A stretch of 64,000 nucleotides of DNA from Salvelinus alpinus (taxonomy: Eukaryota > Chordata > Actinopteri > Salmoniformes > Salmonidae): NCBI RefSeq assembly GCF_045679555.1, contig NC_092098.1:20428038-20492037 (forward strand). The letters are read 5' to 3'. Position numbers and translations under genes: made by a program. A model generated the notes under the pieces. That model was not told the DNA's origin and ran no database searches. It saw nothing but the letters and a program-made list of their open reading frames with translations. This document shows, in pieces, positions 48,415 through 64,000 of the stretch. Numbering within the stretch: position 1 is the first letter of the stretch; each line of letters opens with the position of its first letter.

Positions 48415-49245
48415 CTGAATAATAATACTATTTATTTGTATAGCGCTTTTCATAAGAGTTATCTCGAAGCTCTACAGAAAAAGCAACACTTGAGTGTAAA
48501 AAACATTAGGAACACCTTCTTAATATTGAGTTGCACCCCGTTTTGCCCTCAGAACATTCTCAATTCGTCAGGGCATGGACTCTACAAGGTGTTGAAAGTG
48601 TTCCACAGGGATGCTGGCCCATGTTAACTCCAATGCTTCACACAGTTGTGTCAAATTGGCTGGATGTCCTTTGGGTGGTGGACCATTCTTGATGCACACA
48701 GGAAACTTGTGTGTGAAAAACCCAGCAGTGTTGCAGCTCTTGACACACTCAAACCGGTGCGCCTGGCACCTACTACCATACCCCATTCAAAGGCATTTCA
48801 ATATTGTTCCTTGCCCATTCATGCTCTGCATGGCACACATACATAATCCATGTCTCAATTGTCTCAAGGCTTAAACATTTTCTTTAACCTGTTTCCTCCC
48901 CTTCATCTACACTGATTGAAGTGGACTTAACAGGTGACATCAATAAGGGATCATAGCTTTCACCTTGATTCACCTGGTCAGTCTGTTATGGAAAGAGCAG
49001 GTGTTCCTAATATCTGTACACTCTGTGTTTAAAAACAACATACATTTAGAATCAAGGCAGGTAAAATAGCAATAGTGGGCTAGGTGCGATTTATTATTTT
49101 TTGCTTCGGACTAGGACTGAAAAAGACACTGTAGAAGTGGAATTTAAGGCCCGTTTTTAAAGTTTAGAGTGATGGAGAGGCTCTCAGGTCGTCAGGGAGA
49201 GCATTCCATAGGAGAGGGGCTAGGGAGCAGAAGGCTCAGTCCCCT
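48415..49245. repeat. Dispersed fish repeat split by a DNA transposon
   Basis: TATTTGTATAGCGCTTTTCATAA at 48430-48452 is also seen near 55290 (TTATATAGCGCTTTTCATAC). The repeat seems to resume after 49024 with TAGAATCAAGGCAGGTAAAA and GGGAGAGCATTCCATAGGAG. The insertion at 48494-49024 separates the halves. Confidence 0.5.
48494..49024. mobile_element. Non-autonomous DNA transposon, ATTAGGAACACCT ends
   Basis: Left AGTGTA, six bases, ATTAGGAACACCT; right, on the other strand, AGTGTACAGATATTAGGAAC then ACCT. The 531-base interior has no transposase. It lies 140 bases beyond the acsl4 stop, so it may be in the 3' UTR. Superfamily not decided. Confidence 0.82.
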
Positions 49246-49622
49246 TAGTTCGGAATGTGTGTAAATGTGTCTGAGTGTGTGTGTATGCTCGCGTGTGTTT
49301 GCATATGCTTCAAAGCATTATGCCTGTGAACTGTAGAATTGTTGTTCCACGCCATCTTTTTTGTCAAATTATGAATGTCAGTCCATAAAGTCCAGCACAG
49401 AGGGATCAGCTGGTTAGTTACAGCTATTTGTGTACATGCAGTTGTCTCCATGCTTGGGGGACCGCACAGCGTTGTGCAAAACTGCAATTTGAATGCAAGT
49501 CTTGTATTTGCATATTGTAATTTGCCTTTGGAATGTATCATTTTTTTTGTCTAAGGGAGTTGGGTGTCATGTCTTGTGAATTGGCCATTGTCAATTTTAG
49601 ACATTTCCTGTAGCTGTAAGAC

Positions 49623-50245
49623 AGGGTTGGGCAATTGGTGGCCCCCTATTGTAGGCCTGAGGATCAATTTCCAAACATAGGGCAGCCCCCCCCCAAAAGT
49701 ATTTTCATTATTTAAAAAAATGTAGTTACTCATTCGGGGGCCACACTTACTGTTGAGCGTTAGAATAGTAAAATACACAAGGTGCAATTTCTAAATGTGA
49801 TATAATAACAGAAAAACTGCTGATGCACACCAGTCACCAACAGTCACTCAATTAGCCATGTCAGCTAACAATTTTTAGATTAAGTCTTGCCAGCTTTCTA
49901 AACTTGTAGTAATCATTGTCGAATTCCGATCAGGCACGTGACCAGGGCCCCTATTGATTTAGTTAATTACTCTCACTCAGATACAGTTATAGCTGATTTC
50001 GGGATTGTATATCGATTCGGAAAATGTGTACAATTTCAGGAAATTAGCTTTAAAATTGTAAAGATTTCTCCCCCCATAGCAAAATGGTTAGAATTGCAGG
50101 AAATTCGCTGTAAAACTGTCATTTTTTCTCTCTCTGCCCCATGACAAAATGTGTAGAATTGCAGGAAATGTACTTTAAAATGTACATTTTTCTCTCCACC
50201 GTCAAATCTTGCTTAGGGCCCCCAAAAGGCTAGGTCCGGCCCTGG
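49623..50245. repeat. hAT-like dispersed repeat remnants
   Basis: CAGGGTTGGGCAATTGGTGG at the left and a right end that reads on the other strand CAGGGCCGGACCTAGCC have the look of hAT ends, but they are different families, so at least two elements are present. AGAATTGCAGGAAATT-type blocks repeat at 50031, 50091 and 50154, about 60 bases apart. Confidence 0.45.
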
Positions 50246-50335
50246 AATAACGTGGTGAGGAGGAGCTTTGTGGACCCATACACTCCGGAAGTAATTTATC
50301 CAGCCAAACTAGCATAGTTAGCCAGCTAGTTTAGT

Positions 50336-50445
50336 CAACTCAAATGTCACATGCGCCGACTACAACAAGTGTAGACTTCACTGTGAAATGCTTACTTACG
50401 AGCCCTTTCCCAACAATGCAGAGTTAAAAAGTAAGACAATATTAG
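50336..50445 (-). mobile_element. LINE 3' tail fragment
   Basis: CTCAAATGTCACATGCGCCG, AAGTGTAGACTTCACTGTGA and CCAACAATGCAGAGTTAAAA match the 3' UTR of the LINE family seen at 39398 and 55865. Confidence 0.7.
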
Positions 50446-53090
50446 CAAAAAGGGAAAACCGTGGAAAACAAGCTCTGGACAGGATATAGCTGGGCGCACA
50501 TGTGCACTAGGCTAATTCAGGACACAGAAATTGTAGTTTTTATGCCCTAATATGGTGGGGGAAAGTTAGATTAAACAATTCAGACACTGAAACGAGTACA
50601 TCAGATGACACAAATTTAAGGAGAGCAAATCGATATAATCCCAAAATCAGCTGTAACTGTCAATAGTAAAACAAAGCTTAAAACGATATTTGAGTAAAAC
50701 TGAATCCATAAAATGAATGGTGAAGTCGCTTACGGACACGGTAGCGTTCTCCTCCTCACCACTCTAGTTAATTTACTTAAGAGAGTTAAGTAGTTTATCT
50801 GCACAAATGGATTGATTGAACAAATCAGTTGACTGCATGTATGGGTATGGATGTGAGTACGCAGATCCGCAAGCAACTGTGGCCCATCAGGATAAATTCC
50901 GATTTTTTTTGTGTCCACCACTCCCATCAACGTTGCCCTAACCTACTGGTAGTTTGATGAAAATAAAACATTATGCTGCCCCCTAGTGTGCAAGCCCCCA
51001 CAGTGCTGCTGTATACATTTGCTTGTTCTATACATAGGATCATATTACTGCCACAAGACTGCCGTGCCCCCACAATCCTTAGGCTATTGCACATAGTTGA
51101 AACATGAGTGTAATTTTGGAAATTTCTGTCACCTGTGCTTGTTTAATTTTGGTTTTCGTCTTTTGAACCTACTCATGACATTGTCATAGTGACACAACCC
51201 AACCCAAGCATGTCACGTTATGTTTTGGATTTTTCAGGTACTAGGTCTGGTATGGTGAATATCATTCTTGCTATGTTACAGAATGGATTATCATTTCTGT
51301 TTGAAGATAGTCCTTTAGCCTCTTTGTTTCATGCTGATCTCTACCTACACCTCTGTTTTTGTATACTGTACAATATTTATAGACTTCGGTTATATGTTTC
51401 AAGTCATCTTTATAATGTAATAGTTCTACATTTCTGACCTCTGGATCTGCCAATTTAATAGTCTGTATGCTCTTGAATAATTGTATATTTATCAAGATAT
51501 GAAATACTCAATATAATTCAATGCAATTTTTAGATGATATGCTGTTAAATCCAATTGAGTACCATGTGTAAATAAAACTTGAATGTAAAGATTTTGTATG
51601 CATGTACATTAAGGTCAAGTTCAATTTTGAGCCATTTGGTTGTTGTTGATGAATTTGATACTATTGAATTGTTTAAAGGTCACAATTGTGCTTCTTGAAA
51701 CTTTGTGTGGAACGTTGACAAATGCTGTGAATAGGCAAGTTTGCTTCAGCAAATGTACAGACATTCAAAGCTAATGAGTTATAGCATTCTGAAGCTGTTT
51801 AACCTGGCATATAATGCAGTAAGAGGGAATTTATGGTGTAGTGACCAAATGAAACATGCAAATTAATGCCAAAAATGTATATTCCAGGATGCATTCGTAT
51901 CATAAAATACAATTGAACTATTATGCACATATCCTCAATGGCCAACACATTGGGATAAAACATAGACACTGTTACAATTAGCCATGATATGACTAATCCA
52001 TTGTCATATCACGGCTATGTTCCAATAGGAGTTAGAAAGGTCAAAAAGCCACTACATGTTTTTTGTCAATGTTTTATAATTTTTTACACTCAGGGTTAAC
52101 TATACATCAACCAAGAATGCATTGCAGTAGTAATTATTTTATCTTACGTTAATTGTGAAGCACTTATCTTCATATTTTGTCAGCTCATTTGTATTATTTA
52201 TAAAAATCTGTTACGTGTATGAAACAATGTGTGTTAAGGGATGGGCAGTGTGTACATTCTGGTTAAGTCATTTTCTGTACATGTACTTTTTATATGAATA
52301 TATTAAAGCTTTCTGCCCACTGTAAAATGTTTTTTTATTATTTGAAGAAGTGTCAGTCAGATGAATATTAAGTATTGTTCAATGATATACAATTAGGTTC
52401 ACTAGTTTAAATCTACCACATTATTTCACAGTTCTGTGAAGAAAGAGATATTCTCCCTATCATTGGAGCAAGCTTTGCAAATCTTTCAAGCAAGGATAAT
52501 GACTGAATTTAAACCATGCCCAAGGTATGAGGTGATGAACGAGTCTGGTTCCTCATTTAAATAGGTAGTGTAGGGCTCACAGCAAACTTAAATCTGTTTA
52601 TTATAGGGCTCACTTGGAGTCATGGCAGGTAACAGAAATTAAGAAAAAAAATCTGATACTGTCCAACATGATTTCTGATTCTGTCCTACAACCTGACATG
52701 ATTGTTTAATTATGTGAGAGGTAAGAGAATGGAGTTTATGCTTGTGGAAATTGGTAGACTAGAGATGTAAAGCCCTTTTCAATATAATTCAATGATCTGT
52801 TATGGTTCGTACATAAAACATGTGTGTAAAAAGCTATTCCTATTTTCGCTGTGCAAAACCTATACCATTACGTGTATACTGGTTCTCAGTGGTTTATGTA
52901 TCATCAACAGTACGTGTTATGGCAATGTCCTATCTACATGATTGTTTTACGAAAATTAGGTTGCGGTCAAGTGTAGTGTTCAATTTCACCGACAGGTGGT
53001 GCGACATCAAAAACAGGAATCCATCGACAACAAACTGAGCCATGCTAGTTACGTTAGCTAGCAGTAAAAAAAAAAAAATAGAGTAACCTT
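50446..53090. other. acsl4-stag2 intergenic region, no gene seen
   Basis: AT-rich, with no exon-like frame. Contains the possible acsl4 polyadenylation signals at 51571 and near 52303. The short frames in this stretch have no recognisable family. Confidence 0.4.
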
Positions 53091-53189
53091 AGATCAGGAA
53101 TCAGATCGACCAAATAAAAAATTCCGAGTGTGATGAGTAGCCAAGTATATATTGAATAATTAATAAAAGTTCGAGCGAGACAACTTTAG

Positions 53190-53242
53190 AAACATCTGGA
53201 CTATTTTGAGGATTGATTACAGTGTTTGATTCAAACAACGAG
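53190..53242 (+). promoter_or_regulatory. stag2: Probable stag2 non-coding first exon end
   Basis: The stretch ends in ACGAG followed by a consensus GTAAGT donor at 53243. It lies about 1.8 kb before the exon that carries the stag2 start codon, and that exon begins after a good AG acceptor near 55030, so an upstream untranslated exon is needed. The 5' limit is not determined; the start given here is approximate. Confidence 0.45.
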
Positions 53243-53279
53243 GTAAGTTGTAAAATGGCGGATACGATTCTGGCAGTTT

Positions 53280-54300
53280 GTCGTTTTATCTAGCTAGCTC
53301 ACGTTAGCTAGCTGTGTTGCTATTAATGTTGAATACACTAGCACGTTATTAGCTATATGTAGGACAATTCATGTTAGCTACAATAAGGAACTTAGATTTG
53401 GAGTAGCGGTTACATCGCAAATTAGCCGTGTCGTGTTAGCTAACTTAGCTTTCATCAAACCATATAGACGTTTCACTTGACTATAACAAGGATAAATACA
53501 TTTGCTGTGAAGTTAACTATTAATGTTAGTACGCTAACAGTAGTAATAACACGGTAACGTTAGCTATTGTAGTTAGCTAACCTAGCTAGGTTATGTTGCT
53601 CTTCTACGATTGTGTGCAGCGACTTTGCCTGATTTTGAGTCGGAATCGTTACCTAATCGTCTTGTTCACCAAAAACCCATCATGCGAGTGTTTGTTTATA
53701 TCTAACGTTAACGTGCCTGGGCTAACGTCAACATTTCCTAGTTAGATAGCCAGCTAGCTAATAAGGATAGTTAGCCAGCTAACGTTAGCTAGCTGCTGGC
53801 AAAGATGGAGGACGTCGAACATTGTTTACACGGAAGCTAGTTAGGTAGCTTGTTTTTGGGAGTAACTAGGTAGATATTGGAAATCTGTCTAGCTAACTAG
53901 TATGACAACAAATACATGTTCATACTTGTTGGATAGTTTGTGTTAGCTATTAACTTAGTTACATGTACTGTTACCAATACAGTTCTGACAACCTAAGAAT
54001 GCTAGACTACGTTAGCCAACCTTGTGTTCGCCGACATCAACCAATGAACAAAGATTGAGTATTTTAAGAACGTCTATTGCTGGCCTTACATGGAGCAGGC
54101 CTCAAAATGGAGGGAAAGCCGACGTGTATATAGCTAGTTCGAACTAAGTTCGTTCATTCTTCTCATTTGCAAAGAAATTTGCTAACGCGGCTTAGCGAAT
54201 GGCCTTCATCTTTCATTTTGAAGCATCGTTAGCTTTAATACCTGGCTATCAAAGCAACGAACTAGGCTGGCTAGCTACATCAGAGTTCCCCAAAGGGCGG
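53280..54300. repeat. Cluster of AACGTTAGCTAGC-type palindromic words in stag2 intron 1
   Basis: GTTAGCTAGC, AACGTTAGCTA and close variants recur many times, for example around 53300, 53557, 53705, 53750 and 53778. A smaller cluster is in ercc6l intron 1 (18678-18900). The words are not in a fixed-period array. Confidence 0.6.
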
Positions 54301-54352
54301 GCCGAGTTGGGCCATCTGGCGATTTTATTTGGCCCCTCAACTTTCTGAGCAA

Positions 54353-54402
<50 letters not shown>
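54353..54402. repeat. (GT)n(AT)n microsatellite
   Basis: About 14 GT followed by about 10 AT dinucleotides in stag2 intron 1. Confidence 0.95.
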
Positions 54403-54403
<1 letters not shown>

Positions 54404-54555
54404 ACATCTCACACACATTCATATATATTTGCTGTTGAAACTAAAATACTGTAAAATCACCAGCAAATCATCTTACATCTGTTCCCAAGTATTCCCACGC
54501 AAGGTTTGAAATTGTAATTATTTTGTCAAATACTATATCTGTTTGTGCTTCTTGC

Positions 54556-54795
54556 AATCACATGCTTCGTAAACAACAGGTGTAGACTAACGGTGAAATG
54601 CTTACGGCTCTTTCCAACAATGCAGAGAGAGAAATAATAATAATACCCAATGAGGAACGATAACTTGGCTATATACACGGGGTACCATTACCGAGTCGAT
54701 GTGCAGTGGTACAAGGTAATTTAGGTAGATATGTACATATAGGTAGGGGTAAAGTGACTATGCAACAGGATATAATAAGTAGCAGCATATGTGAT
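54556..54795 (-). mobile_element. LINE 3' fragment in stag2 intron 1
   Basis: CAATCACATGCTTCGTAAAC, CAGGTGTAGACTAACGGTGA, GGCTATATACACGGGGTACC and GAGTCGATGTGCAGTGGTAC correspond to the 3' UTR of the same LINE family. Confidence 0.75.
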
Positions 54796-55112
54796 GAATC
54801 ACAATAATTGGTCTAAATGGTTGGACAAAAGCAGTCTAATGATGGTTTTACGCCTATGTTTTATGTTACTGCATTTGTCCATTTGAAAGTTTGAAACCTG
54901 TCCATGAAGGAAAATCTGTTCAGAGGAGGGCAGTGTGTTCCACTCAAAGTATGTACTCTGAAGAGCTCTTCTATGAAACACAATAGATTTCTCAATTGAA
55001 CTAACCCCTCATTTCCTTTCATATACTAGGTTGTATTACCCTACGTTTTGGTGGATCCTGAGAAGGGGAGAAGTCCATACTTACTAGAGTGGGTCCAGAA
55101 AATGTTAAAGAA

Positions 55113-64000
<8,888 letters not shown>

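Larger units (their letters stand above)
48355..51600 (+). other. acsl4: Probable acsl4 3' UTR region, interrupted by repeats
   Basis: No coding exon follows the acsl4 stop at 48354. The next canonical AATAAA polyadenylation signal in good context that I noted is at 51571-51576, with an ATTAAA near 52303. Mammalian ACSL4 has a long 3' UTR, so transcription may extend this far, but the region also holds a DNA transposon at 48494-49024, a dispersed repeat split by it, and hAT-like repeats at 49623-50245. The true 3' end could be much nearer the stop. Confidence 0.3.

Overview
The window is vertebrate nuclear DNA from a ray-finned fish, most likely a salmonid. The support is spliced GT-AG genes with fish-like coding sequence and an intron and intergenic landscape packed with degraded Tc1/mariner elements, tRNA-derived SINEs of types I know from trout and salmon, fragments of one LINE family, and many hAT-like or other short inverted-repeat elements. 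The species call is inference from memory of repeat families, since no search could be run. Four host genes fill the window. (1) Minus strand, 15859 to 4160: an ARAP1-like gene (ArfGAP, RhoGAP, ankyrin-like and PH domains). I reconstructed 28 coding exons that join in frame to about 1120 codons. It lacks the N-terminal SAM and proline-rich part of mammalian ARAP1. (2) Plus strand, 18557 to 29846: ercc6l (PICH), with two small 5' exons and one very large 3' exon, 1292 codons. (3) Plus strand, 35478 to 48354, with an upstream non-coding exon near 32129: acsl4, a long-chain acyl-CoA synthetase, 14 coding exons, 710 codons, apparently complete. (4) Plus strand, from a non-coding exon near 53242 and a start codon at 55113 to beyond the right edge: stag2, the cohesin SA2 subunit, first 18 coding exons, about 666 codons. 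From general knowledge, human ERCC6L, ACSL4 and STAG2 all lie on Xq, so the right part of the window looks like a piece of an ancestral linkage group. ARAP1 in human is on 11q, which makes the ARAP gene the odd neighbour. ERCC6L (anaphase-bridge translocase) and STAG2 (cohesin) both act in chromosome segregation; ACSL4 (arachidonoyl-CoA synthesis) and ARAP1 (Arf/Rho signalling) do not share a pathway with them, and I see no sign of co-regulation. The rest is repeats. Notable structures: two three-level nests of insertions (LINE in Tc1 in Tc1 inside an ARAP intron; SINE in LINE in Tc1 inside a stag2 intron); a nearly whole Tc1-like transposon with a 290-codon open frame inside another Tc1 element in an acsl4 intron; and a colinear, decayed second copy of the ercc6l promoter, first exon and part of intron 1 inside ercc6l intron 2. 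No CRISPR, operon, rRNA or bacterial-type system is present. I found no wholly new biological system. The ercc6l exon-1 duplication is the observation I would most like checked.
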